A stretch of 64,000 bases of DNA from Arthrobacter sp. CAU 1506 (GTDB lineage Bacteria > Actinomycetota > Actinomycetes > Actinomycetales > Micrococcaceae): assembly GCF_005047635.1 (NCBI RefSeq), contig NZ_SUKC01000006.1, positions 143,298-207,297 of the forward strand, read 5' to 3'. A model generated the notes under the pieces. It ran no database searches. It saw only the letters and a list, made by a program, of their open reading frames with translations, and had not been told where the DNA came from. A program made the translations under genes and the position numbers. Of this stretch, positions 43,919 to 52,281 are shown piece by piece (the first letter of the stretch is position 1; each line of letters opens with the position of its first letter).

Positions 43919-44742
43919 GCGGCGAAAGCGCTACCCGGATCACCCCGGGCAATGCCCTGCGTCCGGAAGACATCGCCCAGCAGGTGACCGAGGGCAACAA
44001 GGCCAGCGAGGACGTCGCCGACTACGCGCTGCGCTTGGGTGACGATGCGCTGATCCTGGCCCAGCGCCTGGGCTGGTGGATCTCCCGTGCGCCGGAGCTG
44101 GAAGAAGATGTGGCGCTGGGCAACATTGCCTTGGACCAGATCGGCCACGCCCGGTCCTTCCTGACCTACGCAGGCTCCGCCTGGGGCAAGTCGGAAGACG
44201 ACCTGGCCTACTGGCGCGGCGAGAGCGAGTTCCGCTCCAGCTACCTGGTGGAGCAGCCCAACGGCGACTTCGGCAGGACCATTGCCCGCCAGCTGGTCAT
44301 CGCCGCCTACCAGCACGAACTGTATTCGCGGCTGGTCGATTCGCAGGACGAAACTTTGGCGGCCATCGCGGCCAAGGCGGTCAAGGAAGTGGACTACCAC
44401 CGCGACCACGCCGAGCAGTGGACTGTGCGCCTGGGCGACGGTACGGAGGAGTCGCACCGCCGCATCGCCGCAGGGTTCACCTCGGTCTGGCCGTACGTGC
44501 AGCAGCTGTTCGAGGACGACGACCTGATCGACCGCCTGGACGGCATCGCCGTGCGGCCCTCGGAACTGCGGGCAAGCTTCGATGCTTACATCGCGGCTGT
44601 TTTTGCCGAGGCCACCCTGGAGGTCCCGGACGTCCAGCCCGCAATGACGGACAAGACCCGCGTCAAGCACAGCGAACACTTGGGCTACCTGCTGGCCGAA
44701 ATGCAGGTGCTGGCCCGCGAACATCCCGGCGCCACCTGGTAA
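43915..44742 (+). CDS. paaC: Phenylacetyl-CoA 1,2-epoxidase subunit PaaC
   Basis: A 275-residue structural ferritin-like partner of PaaA. YALRLGDDALILAQRLGWWI and ELEEDVALGNIALDQIGHAR are recognisable family blocks, as is KAVKEVDYHRDHAEQWTVRL. It stabilises PaaA and does not itself carry the active di-iron site. The GTG start overlaps the paaB stop. Confidence 0.95.
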   Translation: MSGESATRITPGNALRPEDIAQQVTEGNKASEDVADYALRLGDDALILAQRLGWWISRAPELEEDVALGNIALDQIGHARSFLTYAGSAWGKSEDDLAYWRGESEFRSSYLVEQPNGDFGRTIARQLVIAAYQHELYSRLVDSQDETLAAIAAKAVKEVDYHRDHAEQWTVRLGDGTEESHRRIAAGFTSVWPYVQQLFEDDDLIDRLDGIAVRPSELRASFDAYIAAVFAEATLEVPDVQPAMTDKTRVKHSEHLGYLLAEMQVLAREHPGATW

Positions 44743-44793
44743 CAGGTGCCGGTCCTTTCGGAACAGGTCCTCTTCGGAACAACGGAGCAATTC

Positions 44794-45330
44794 ATGTCCA
44801 CAAACACCGCGCAGCGGCCAGCTGAAACCGAGGGAGCCCGCGTCTGGGACGTTGCGGCCACCGTCTGCGATCCCGAGATCCCGGTGCTGACCATCGAGGA
44901 CCTCGGAATCCTGCGGTCCGTCTCAGTGCTGGATGAAACCGACGACGGCGGCCGGCCGGCGGTCGAGGTGACCATCACCCCGACCTACTCCGGCTGCCCC
45001 GCGATGGACGCCATCAGCGAAGACGTCGCCAGCGCCTTGGCAGCCGAGGGGTACGCCGACGTCCGCGTGAAGCTGGTGCTGGCCCCGGCCTGGACCACGG
45101 ACTGGATGACTGACGAGGGCAAAGCGAAGCTGAACGAATACGGCATCGCGCCGCCGTCGGGCTCCGCGCCGATCCGCACCGGACCGGTCAAGGTGGGGCT
45201 GAGCGTGAAGTGCCCGCTCTGCAATTCGCTCAACACCCGCGAGCTCTCCCGCTACGGCTCCACCTCCTGCAAGGCGCTGTACCAGTGCAATGACTGCCAC
45301 GAACCCTTCGACTACTTCAAGGTGCTTTAG
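44794..45330 (+). CDS. paaD: PaaD iron-sulfur assembly/maturation protein
   Basis: A 178-residue protein needed for maturation of the epoxidase. The N-terminal DUF59/MIP18 domain contains VCDPEIPVLTIEDLGILRSV and TYSGCPAMDAI; the C-terminal zinc ribbon has four Cys (CPLCNSL, TSCKALYQCNDCHEPF). ATG 44794 is set by GGAG six bases upstream; the frame extends 5' into the 51-bp spacer after paaC without homology. Confidence 0.92.
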   Translation: MSTNTAQRPAETEGARVWDVAATVCDPEIPVLTIEDLGILRSVSVLDETDDGGRPAVEVTITPTYSGCPAMDAISEDVASALAAEGYADVRVKLVLAPAWTTDWMTDEGKAKLNEYGIAPPSGSAPIRTGPVKVGLSVKCPLCNSLNTRELSRYGSTSCKALYQCNDCHEPFDYFKVL

Positions 45331-46485
45331 ATGACTACTTCCACCACGGAGGCCCCGGCGGCCAAACGCCGCGGCACGTTCCACCCGCTGTCCGTCGCCG
45401 AGGTCCGCAAGCTCACCGACGAGGCCGTGGAGGTCACGTTCGCCGTGCCGGAGGAACTGCAGGGGCAGTTCGACTACGTGCCCGGGCAGTACGTGGCGCT
45501 GCGGACCACGCTCGAGGAGCAGGAAATCCGCCGCAGCTACTCCATCTGTGCCGAGCCGAAGCCGGGCGAGATCCGCGTGGCCATCAAGCGGGACATCGGC
45601 GGCCTGTTTTCCAATTGGGCCAACGACAACCTCAAAGCCGGCGACGTGCTGGACGTGATGAGCCCGGCCGGCGCATTCATTTCCAAGCACCAGATGACGG
45701 AAATCAACCATCCGGAACATATCAATACCGACGTCGAGGCCACCTTCGTGGCATTCGCCGCCGGCTCCGGGATCACCCCGGTGATCTCGATCGCCCGGAC
45801 GGTGCTGGCCGCCAACACGAACGTCAGGTTCGACCTGGTTTACGCGAACAAGGCGGCCATGGACGTGATGTTCGTGGAGGAACTGGCGGATCTGAAGGAC
45901 AAATACCCCACCCGCTTTGCGCTGCACCATGTGCTCTCCCGCGAACAGCGCATCTCGCCGCTGCTCTCCGGCCGGATCGATGCGGAGAAGCTCACCAGCC
46001 TGTTCGACAGCGTGCTGCGGACCGAGGACGTGGACGAATGGTTCCTCTGCGGCCCGTACGAGCTGGTGCAGCTGTGCCGCGATACCTTGGCCGAGCGCGG
46101 CGTGCCGGCCGACAAGATTCGGTACGAGTTGTTCTCCACCGGCGAGCCGACCAAGCCGCAGGGCAACATCGGCCGCCCGGTGCAGGTGGACCCCAGCGCA
46201 GACAACTACGACATCACCTTCACCCTCGACGGGCTGACCGGCAAGGTCGCCTCGCCGAAGCACGCCCGCGAGTCGGTGCTCAACGCGGCGCTGCGGGTAC
46301 GCCCCGATGTCCCGTTCGCGTGCGCGGGCGGCGTTTGCGGCACCTGCCGTGCCAAGGTGGTCTCCGGGACGTTCACCATGGAGGAGAACTACGCGCTGGA
46401 ACCGGACGAGATCGAGCGCGGCTACGTGCTCACGTGCCAGACCCATCCGACCAGCAAAGAAATCACCGTCGACTACGACGCCTAG
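45331..46485 (+). CDS. paaE: Phenylacetyl-CoA 1,2-epoxidase reductase PaaE
   Basis: A 384-residue electron-transfer subunit: an FAD domain (RRSYSICAEPKPGEIRVAIK), an NAD(P)-binding domain (AFAAGSGITPVISIARTVL and WFLCGPYELVQ) and a C-terminal plant-type 2Fe-2S ferredoxin (CAGGVCGTCRAKV and a later Cys in VLTCQTHP). It passes electrons from NADPH to PaaA. ATG directly abuts the paaD stop. A REP-like array follows. Confidence 0.95.
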   Translation: MTTSTTEAPAAKRRGTFHPLSVAEVRKLTDEAVEVTFAVPEELQGQFDYVPGQYVALRTTLEEQEIRRSYSICAEPKPGEIRVAIKRDIGGLFSNWANDNLKAGDVLDVMSPAGAFISKHQMTEINHPEHINTDVEATFVAFAAGSGITPVISIARTVLAANTNVRFDLVYANKAAMDVMFVEELADLKDKYPTRFALHHVLSREQRISPLLSGRIDAEKLTSLFDSVLRTEDVDEWFLCGPYELVQLCRDTLAERGVPADKIRYELFSTGEPTKPQGNIGRPVQVDPSADNYDITFTLDGLTGKVASPKHARESVLNAALRVRPDVPFACAGGVCGTCRAKVVSGTFTMEENYALEPDEIERGYVLTCQTHPTSKEITVDYDA

Positions 46486-46490
46486 CCCCC

Positions 46491-46684
46491 GTTGGCCGAC
46501 CAAGCGAGCTGACGATACCGGTGGCCGACCAAGCGAGCGTAGGCTTCCGGTGATCGACCAAGTGAGCGCCAGCAAACGCGCGGAGACCAAGCGAGCGTAG
46601 GCTTCCGGTGATCGACCAAGTGAGCGCCAGCAAACGACACCGGTGATCGACCAAGTGAGCGCCAGCGAACGCGCGGAGATCCGC
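46491..46684. repeat. REP-like array between paaE and paaG
   Basis: About five partial units of GGTGrTCGACCAAGyGAGCG plus CCAGCrAACG. A 48-bp stretch beginning AAGCGAGCGTAGGCTTCC occurs twice, identically, at 46531-46578 and 46589-46636 (period 58). Units beginning GGTGATCGACCAAGTGAGCG lie at 46549, 46607 and 46642. The same family, with CGAGCGCCAGCGAGCG and GGAGACC, occurs inside bkdC. It is non-coding here and splits paaABCDE from paaG. Confidence 0.85.
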
Positions 46685-46713
46685 TAACCGCGCCACCCTG
46701 AGAGGAACTACGG

Positions 46714-47487
46714 ATGAGCATGATCGAACTGTCCATCGAGGACAACGTCGCCGAAGTGGTGCTGAATGCACCGGCCAAGATGAACGCCCTGGACGAGCAG
46801 GCAGTGGTGGATCTGGGCAAGGCGTACGACGACGCCGCTGCCGCCGGTGTCCGTGCCCTGCTGCTCCGCGGCGAGGGCCGCGGATTCTGCGCCGGCCGCG
46901 ACATCTCGCAGGTGGATCCTGCCACTGACGACGCCTACGGCTACCTCTCCGGCGTTGTCACCCCGGTGCTGCGGAAGATGGCGGAATTCCCCGCACCCAC
47001 GTTCGCCGCCGCGCAGGGGGCCGCGCTCGGCGTCGGGCTTGGCCTGCTGATCGCCACGGACGTGGTGTACGTTGCCGATTCGGCGAAGATCGGTTCCCCG
47101 TTCGCCAACCTGGGTGCAACGCTGGACTCGGGCGGGCACTGGCTGTTCACCGAGCGGCTCGGCGCGCACCGCACCCTGGACCTGATCTACACCGCCGAAC
47201 TGATGAGCGGCGAAGAAGCAGTCCGGGCCGGGCTGTTCAGCCGCGCCATGCCCGCGGACGAACTGCTGGAAACCACGCGGGGAATCGTCGGCAAGGTCGC
47301 CCAGGGCGCCACCGGTGCATTCCGTGCTTCCAAGGAACTGGTGGCCAACATCCGCGACCAGCGGCTGGGCCTGTGGCTGGCCACCGAAGAGGAGAACGCC
47401 GCCCAGGGCCGGCTCTGCAAGAGCGACGACTACGCCGAGGGGTTCAAGGCCTTCCAGGAGAAGCGCAAGCCGGTCTTCAAGGGCTGA
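46714..47487 (+). CDS. paaG: Enoyl-CoA isomerase PaaG
   Basis: A 257-residue crotonase that isomerises the ring epoxide to oxepin-CoA. VVLNAPAKMNALDEQAVVDL, GFCAGRDISQVD, AQGAALGVGLGLLIATDVVY and the PaaG-type NLGATLDSGGHWLFTERLG are present, with the catalytic Asp in ATLDSGG. GAGAGGA before ATG 46714 is a good ribosome binding site. It follows paaABCDE across the REP-like array. Confidence 0.9.
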   Translation: MSMIELSIEDNVAEVVLNAPAKMNALDEQAVVDLGKAYDDAAAAGVRALLLRGEGRGFCAGRDISQVDPATDDAYGYLSGVVTPVLRKMAEFPAPTFAAAQGAALGVGLGLLIATDVVYVADSAKIGSPFANLGATLDSGGHWLFTERLGAHRTLDLIYTAELMSGEEAVRAGLFSRAMPADELLETTRGIVGKVAQGATGAFRASKELVANIRDQRLGLWLATEEENAAQGRLCKSDDYAEGFKAFQEKRKPVFKG

Positions 47488-47497
47488 GGTTCTCGCT

Positions 47498-47525
47498 CCT
47501 GCCAGAGCCCGCCGGCTCTGGCAGG
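47498..47525 (+). terminator. Hairpin behind paaG
   Basis: CCTGCCAGAGCC / GGCTCTGGCAGG (12 bp, loop CGCC), ten bases after the paaG stop and overlapping the -10-like CAGGAT of the next gene. Confidence 0.7.
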
Positions 47526-47533
47526 ATGGCTCC

Positions 47534-48527
47534 ATGAGCGCCAAACCAACCGCCGCAACGGCGGCTGCCTGGACCGTTGCCATCCCGGACCGCGAACTGT
47601 TGTCTGCACTGGGGCCACTTCCCGCCGGAATCGGCCGTCCCGTGGGATTTCGACGGCGAACCGGACGGCGCGCAGGTCGATCAGATCGACGTCGTGGTGC
47701 TGCCGTACCCTGATGCGGCAGGCGCCCTCCCGCGTCTGGCCAAGCTGAAAAACCTGAAGCTGGTGCAGGCCCAGACCACCGGCGTAGACGGAATCGCCGA
47801 CGTGGTCGGACCGAATATCGCGATCGCCAGCGCCGCCGGCGTGCATGCGGCCTCCACCGCGGAACTCGCCGTCGGCCTGATGCTCGCCTCGCTGCGGGGA
47901 ATCGACGTAGCCGCCCGGGACCAGCCAGAGGGCCGCTGGCGCCATGAGCGTCGGCTCTCCTTGGCCGACCGGAAGGTCCTGTTGGTGGGCGTGGGCGGCA
48001 TCGGCATGGAAATCGCGCGCCGCCTGGAGCCCTTCGAGGTTCAGCTGACCCGGGTGGGTACTCACGCCCGGGATGACAACGATGGCCACATCCACGGCAC
48101 CGGGGAGCTGGAGCAGCTTGCCGCCTCCCACGATGTCCTGGTCGCCATTACGCCCCTGACCGACGCCACCCACGGTCTGATCGACGCCGCAATACTGGCC
48201 GCTCTCCCGGACGGCGCGCTAGTGGTCAACGTTGCCCGCGGGCCGGTAGTGGACACGCACGCCTTGACCGCCGAAGTTGTCTCCGGCCGGCTGAGCTGTG
48301 CACTGGACGTGACCGACCCCGAGCCACTGCCGCCGGACCACCCGCTGTGGCGGGCCGGCAACGCGCTGATCACCCCGCACCTGGGCGGCGACACCACAGC
48401 GTTCGAACCGCGGATCGTCCGCCTCCTCCAGCAGCAGCTAGCGGCGATCGCCGCCGGCCAGACGCCGCAGAACCTGGTGCAGCCAGGCTGTTTCCGCAAC
48501 AGTTCCAGCGAGCTTCAACCGCGATAG
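47534..48527 (+). pseudogene. D-2-hydroxyacid dehydrogenase gene with an apparent frameshift
   Basis: The N-terminus is in one frame (MSAKPTAAT then WTVAIPDRELLSALGPLPAG, from ATG 47534), and the rest (VPWDFDGEPDGAQVDQIDVV onward) continues in another. The switch lies at about 47625-47640, where one extra base or two missing bases would join them. The downstream part has the NAD loop LLVGVGGIGMEIARRLEPF and NVARGPVVD, as in phosphoglycerate dehydrogenase-like 2-hydroxyacid dehydrogenases. ATG 47534 lies six bases behind CAGGAT, supporting it as the original start. A sequencing error, true decay, or initiation at TTG 47577 in the second frame are alternatives. Confidence 0.7.
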
Positions 48528-48615
48528 TTCCGGGGCTAGACAACCGCGGCGGGGCGCGAGCAGGATGGAGGCGGCGCGTCGGGGCAGCCGCCCAGCGCCG
48601 AAGGAGGGATGACAG

Positions 48616-49251
48616 ATGGGCATCATCGTGGCCAACATGTTCCTCACCCTGGACGGCGTCTATCAGGCGCCGGGCGGGACCGACGAGGATCCGGAGAACG
48701 GCTTCGGCTATGGCGGCTGGCAAACACCGTTCTTCGACGATGAATCCGGGGAGGCGATGGGCGCTGTCATCGACCGCATCGATGCGCTGCTGCTCGGACG
48801 GAAGACGTACGACATCTTCGCGGGGTACTGGCCGAATGCCGGCGACGACTCTCCAATCGCCGCGAAGTTCAACGCGGCGCCGAAGTACGTTGTATCCACC
48901 AAACTGACCGATCCGTCATGGGCGGGAACGACGGTCTTGCCCCATGCGATGGCTGCCGCGCACCTGCGCGAACGTCATGACGAGGTGCACCTCTTCGGCA
49001 GCGGCGACCTGTTGCAGTCGCTCTTCACCGAGGACGTGGTGGATCGCCTCAACCTATGGCTCTATCCGATCACCGTAGGCAGCGGCAAGCGTCTCTTTGG
49101 CTCCGGTACGATTCCGGCGGCGTTCCGTCTGGTGGGACCGGCCCGCACCTTCGAGAAGGGTGCGGTGGCGCTGGTCTACGAGCGCGCGGGAGAAGTCGAG
49201 ACGGGCAACATGGACGAGGTTGTGGCAGGCCGGAGCGACGACGGCGGATGA
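48616..49251 (+). CDS. Dihydrofolate reductase family (RibD C-terminal-like) protein
   Basis: A 211-residue reductase-fold protein: IIVANMFLTLDGVYQAPGG, ALLLGRKTYDIFAGYWP, YVVSTKLTDPSW and EVHLFGSGDLLQSL are the NADPH-binding and core blocks of the YwjB/RibD_C group. True substrates of this group are mostly unknown. AAGGAGG nine bases before ATG 48616 is a near-consensus ribosome binding site. The last residues RSDDGG come from a tandem repeat that continues past the stop. Confidence 0.82.
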   Translation: MGIIVANMFLTLDGVYQAPGGTDEDPENGFGYGGWQTPFFDDESGEAMGAVIDRIDALLLGRKTYDIFAGYWPNAGDDSPIAAKFNAAPKYVVSTKLTDPSWAGTTVLPHAMAAAHLRERHDEVHLFGSGDLLQSLFTEDVVDRLNLWLYPITVGSGKRLFGSGTIPAAFRLVGPARTFEKGAVALVYERAGEVETGNMDEVVAGRSDDGG

Positions 49252-49321
49252 CAACCGGGGCCATGGACGACGGCGGCTGACAACCGGGGGACGGTTGACC
49301 ACCACAACGACGGCTGACAAC
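49237..49321. repeat. Tandem repeat spanning the stop of the DHFR-like gene
   Basis: GACGACGGCGGATGACAACC (49237) and GACGACGGCGGCTGACAACC (49266) agree over 23 of 24 bases with a period of 29; a third partial copy, ACGACGGCTGACAAC, is at 49307. Every copy holds the TGA used as stop in the first. Confidence 0.75.
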
Positions 49322-49352
49322 AAGAACGACGACACCAGGCCGCGAGCAAGGC

Positions 49353-49814
49353 TCAGCGGGTATCCAGGTCTTCGAAGACCAGGAACGTCTGGGTGTCCAG
49401 AATGCCGGGCATCGACTGGATCTGGTCAAAGATGACCCGGCGCAGGTCCACGTTGTCCACCGCGCGGACCAGCAGGATGACGTCGAAGTTCCCGCCGACC
49501 AAGGCGATGTGGTGTACCTCAGGGATGGCCCGGAGCGCCTCGCGCAACTCGCGCCAAGAGTGCTGCCGCAGCTTCAGCGTCACGTAGGCCGAGGCCTTGA
49601 GGCCGGCCTTGATCGGGTCAACCAAGGCAGTGAACTTGGTCAGCACACCGGCTTCGGTCAGCCGCGAGATCCTCGAGTAGGCGTGGGCCCGGGAGATGTG
49701 AACGTTTTCCGCCACCGCGGTGACCGAAAGCCGGCCGTCCTTGGTCAGCTCCGCCAGAATCCGACGGTCAATCTCGTCCAGCTGCGGGACTTTGACCGGG
49801 GAGCTCTCTGCCAT
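49353..49814 (-). CDS. Lrp/AsnC family regulator (probable BkdR)
   Basis: A 153-residue regulator: an N-terminal helix-turn-helix (LDEIDRRILAELTKDGRLSV, NVHISRAHAYSRISRLTEAG) and a RAM ligand-binding domain (ALRAIPEVHHIALVGGNFDV). It is divergent from the branched-chain 2-oxoacid dehydrogenase genes, the usual place of BkdR, whose ligand is a branched-chain amino acid. ATG 49814 has GAGGTG upstream. Confidence 0.85.
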   Translation of the reverse strand: MAESSPVKVPQLDEIDRRILAELTKDGRLSVTAVAENVHISRAHAYSRISRLTEAGVLTKFTALVDPIKAGLKASAYVTLKLRQHSWRELREALRAIPEVHHIALVGGNFDVILLVRAVDNVDLRRVIFDQIQSMPGILDTQTFLVFEDLDTR

Positions 49815-50044
49815 ACGTCTACACCTCGTGGGGTTATCCAGCTCACAGTAACAATTTGTCTCCAAGCGTACGGCTGATTGCGCAAATTTTCCACGCTTTG
49901 CCGCAGAAGTGGATACGAAAAGTATCCCAATCTCATACTAAAGCTACACAGTTTCTTCAGGCAGAGGCGGCCGCGGTACGGCCGGACGGCCTGGCTGGGG
50001 CGGCAACACCGCCGCGGCCGACCAAGGATTTCGAGGGAGACACC
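49815..50044. promoter_or_regulatory. Divergent control region of lrp-like and bkd genes
   Basis: The AT-richest patch of this neighbourhood. It contains the perfect inverted repeat GGATAC-GAAAA-GTATCC (49911-49927), a -10-like CATACT (49934-49939) toward bkdA, and on the minus strand TACTGT near 49847-49852 toward the regulator gene. The inverted repeat just upstream of the bkd -10 box is the best candidate operator for the Lrp-type protein. GAGGGAG at 50033-50039 is the bkdA ribosome binding site. Confidence 0.6.
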
Positions 50045-51205
50045 ATGACTATCTCAATCGGTAACCCGATCGAGGGATCGATGGCCGATCCGTCCCGCCG
50101 CGCCGGCATGGACGATCCGGTCACCGCCGAGGCCTACATGCTGCCCTCCGGCGAGCCCGTGCAGTTGGTAGATCCGGACGGCCGGCACGTGCACAACGAC
50201 AAGTACCCGCTGCCCGACGGCGAGGCCCTGCTGCAGGCCTACCGCGAGCTGGTGGTGGGCCGCCGCGTCAACGACCAGGCCAACGCGTTGGTCCGCCAGG
50301 GCCGGCTGGCCGTTTATCCGTCCTCGCACGGGCAGGAAGCCTGCCAGGTAGCCTCTGCGCTCTGCATCGGCGAGAGCGACTGGCTGTTTCCGACCTACCG
50401 CGACACCGTGGCCGTGATCGCTAAGGGCGTCGACCCGGTGCAGACCCTCACCCTGCTGCAGGGCGACTGGCACGGCGGCTACGACCCGTACGAGCACAAG
50501 GTCTCCATCCAGGCCACGCCGCTGGCCACCCAGTTGCTGCACGCCGTGGGCGTGGCCCACGCGGCCAAACTCAAAGGCGAGGACACCGTCGTCGTCGCTC
50601 TCTGCGGTGACGGGGCCACCAGCGAAGGCGACTTCCACGAGGCGCTGAACTTCGCCGCGGTGTTCCACCTGCCCGTGGTGTTCTTTGTGCAGAACAACCA
50701 GTACGCCATCTCCGTTCCGCTGAACAAGCAGACCGTGGCGCCGTCGCTGGCACACAAGGCCATCGGCTACGGCATGCCGGGCGAGCGTGTGGACGGCAAC
50801 GACACCGCCGCCCTGCTGGCCGTGCTGGGCAAGGCAGTGGACCGCGCGCGCGACGGCGGCGGCCCGGCTCTGGTGGAGGCACACACCTATCGGATGCAGT
50901 CGCACACCAACGCCGACGACGCCACCCGGTACCGTACCGACGACGAAGTGGCCGAGTGGGCGCCCAAGGACCCGCTGGTCCGCCTGCGGGCCTACCTCAA
51001 GGAGCTGAACGTCCTGACCGAAGAGCTGGAAGAGGAGATCGCCGGCCGGGCCGAGACGGTTGCCGCCCAGATGCGCGACGGCCTCAACGCCGAGACCGAA
51101 GTGGACCCGGAGGACCTGTTCCGGTTCGTCTTCACCGAAAAGACCAGCCAGCTGCGCGAGCAGGCCGCCATGCTGCGCGAAGAACTCTCGCGCGAGTCGG
51201 CCTGA
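50045..51205 (+). CDS. bkdA: Branched-chain 2-oxoacid dehydrogenase E1 alpha subunit
   Basis: Thiamine-diphosphate-dependent decarboxylase subunit acting on oxo acids of Val, Leu and Ile. The 386-residue protein has SSHGQEACQVASALCIGESD, the thiamine-diphosphate motif CGDGATSEGDFHEALN with the later FFVQNNQYAIS, and the phosphorylation-loop region YRMQSHTNADDATRYR. ATG 50045 follows GAGGGAG. First gene of bkdABC. Confidence 0.93.
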   Translation: MTISIGNPIEGSMADPSRRAGMDDPVTAEAYMLPSGEPVQLVDPDGRHVHNDKYPLPDGEALLQAYRELVVGRRVNDQANALVRQGRLAVYPSSHGQEACQVASALCIGESDWLFPTYRDTVAVIAKGVDPVQTLTLLQGDWHGGYDPYEHKVSIQATPLATQLLHAVGVAHAAKLKGEDTVVVALCGDGATSEGDFHEALNFAAVFHLPVVFFVQNNQYAISVPLNKQTVAPSLAHKAIGYGMPGERVDGNDTAALLAVLGKAVDRARDGGGPALVEAHTYRMQSHTNADDATRYRTDDEVAEWAPKDPLVRLRAYLKELNVLTEELEEEIAGRAETVAAQMRDGLNAETEVDPEDLFRFVFTEKTSQLREQAAMLREELSRESA

Positions 51206-51229
51206 CCGCCGCCCACCGAAGGACACACC

Positions 51230-52279
51230 ATGAGCACAACAATGACGTTCGCCAAGGCGCTGAACACGGCACTGGCCGATGAAATGGAAGCCGACGGCTC
51301 CGTCGTCGTCTTCGGGGAAGACGTGGGCCCGCTGGGCGGGGTTTTCCGCATCACCGACGGGCTGACGAAACGATTCGGCGAGGAACGCTGCTTCGACACC
51401 CCGCTGGCCGAGTCCGGCATCATGGGCATGGCCATCGGCATGGCGATGAACGGTCTGCGCCCGGTGGTGGAGATGCAGTTCGACGCCTTCGCCTACCCGG
51501 CGTTCGAACAGGTGGTCTCGCATGTGGCCAAAATGCCGAACCGCACCCGCGGCAAGGTCAAGCTGCCGATGGTCATCCGGATTCCGTATGCCGGCGGCAT
51601 CGGCGGCGTGGAGCACCACTGCGACTCCTCCGAGTCCTACTACGCGCACACTCCCGGGCTGACCGTGGTGGCCCCGGCCACGGTGGAGGACGCCTACACC
51701 ATGCTCCGCGAAGCCATCCGCTTCCCGGACCCCGTGGTGTTCCTGGAGCCCAAGAAGCTGTACTTCTCCAAGGAGCAGCTGGACCTTGAGGCCCTGCAGT
51801 CGCGCTGGGGAACCCCGGCGCTGGACCGGACCGATGGACCGGAGCCCACCGCAGCCCCAGCGGAAGGTGGATTCGGCCGCGCCGTGGTCGCGCGCGCCGG
51901 AACCGATGCCACGCTGATTACCTACGGTCCGTCCGTGCCCACCGTGATGAAGGCCGCCGCAGCCGCCGCCGAGGAAGGCCGCTCGCTGGAGGTCATCGAC
52001 ATCCGCTCCATCGTTCCCTTCGACGACGAGACTGTGATGGCCTCCGTGCGCAAGACCGGCCGCGCCGTCGTGGTCGCAGAAGCCCCCGGTTTTGCCTCGG
52101 TCGCCTCGGAAATCGTGGCACGGGTGCAGGAACGCTGCTTCCACTCGCTCGCCGCCCCGGTGCTGCGCGTGACCGGTTTCGATATTCCGTACCCGGCGCC
52201 GAAGCTGGAGCACTTCTACCTGCCCAGCGTGGACCGCATCCTGGACGCCGTGGACGAACTGCAGTGGGAGGACGCGTAG
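51230..52279 (+). CDS. bkdB: Branched-chain 2-oxoacid dehydrogenase E1 beta subunit
   Basis: A 349-residue transketolase-like partner of E1 alpha: VVVFGEDVGPLGGVFRITDG, FDTPLAESGIMGMAIGMAMN, VEMQFDAFAYPAFEQVVSH and the C-terminal IDIRSIVPFDDETV, VVAEAP are characteristic. It starts 24 bases after bkdA with GAAGGA upstream and ends two bases before bkdC. Confidence 0.95.
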   Translation: MSTTMTFAKALNTALADEMEADGSVVVFGEDVGPLGGVFRITDGLTKRFGEERCFDTPLAESGIMGMAIGMAMNGLRPVVEMQFDAFAYPAFEQVVSHVAKMPNRTRGKVKLPMVIRIPYAGGIGGVEHHCDSSESYYAHTPGLTVVAPATVEDAYTMLREAIRFPDPVVFLEPKKLYFSKEQLDLEALQSRWGTPALDRTDGPEPTAAPAEGGFGRAVVARAGTDATLITYGPSVPTVMKAAAAAAEEGRSLEVIDIRSIVPFDDETVMASVRKTGRAVVVAEAPGFASVASEIVARVQERCFHSLAAPVLRVTGFDIPYPAPKLEHFYLPSVDRILDAVDELQWEDA

Positions 52280-52281
52280 CC

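Noticed and set aside
46491..46684. CRISPR array
   Set aside because: Repeats are of unequal length, degenerate and without uniform unique spacers; no cas genes are nearby.
47534..47645. Programmed ribosomal frameshifting in the 2-hydroxyacid dehydrogenase gene
   Set aside because: No slippery heptamer, stimulatory stem or family precedent; a mutation or sequence error is simpler.
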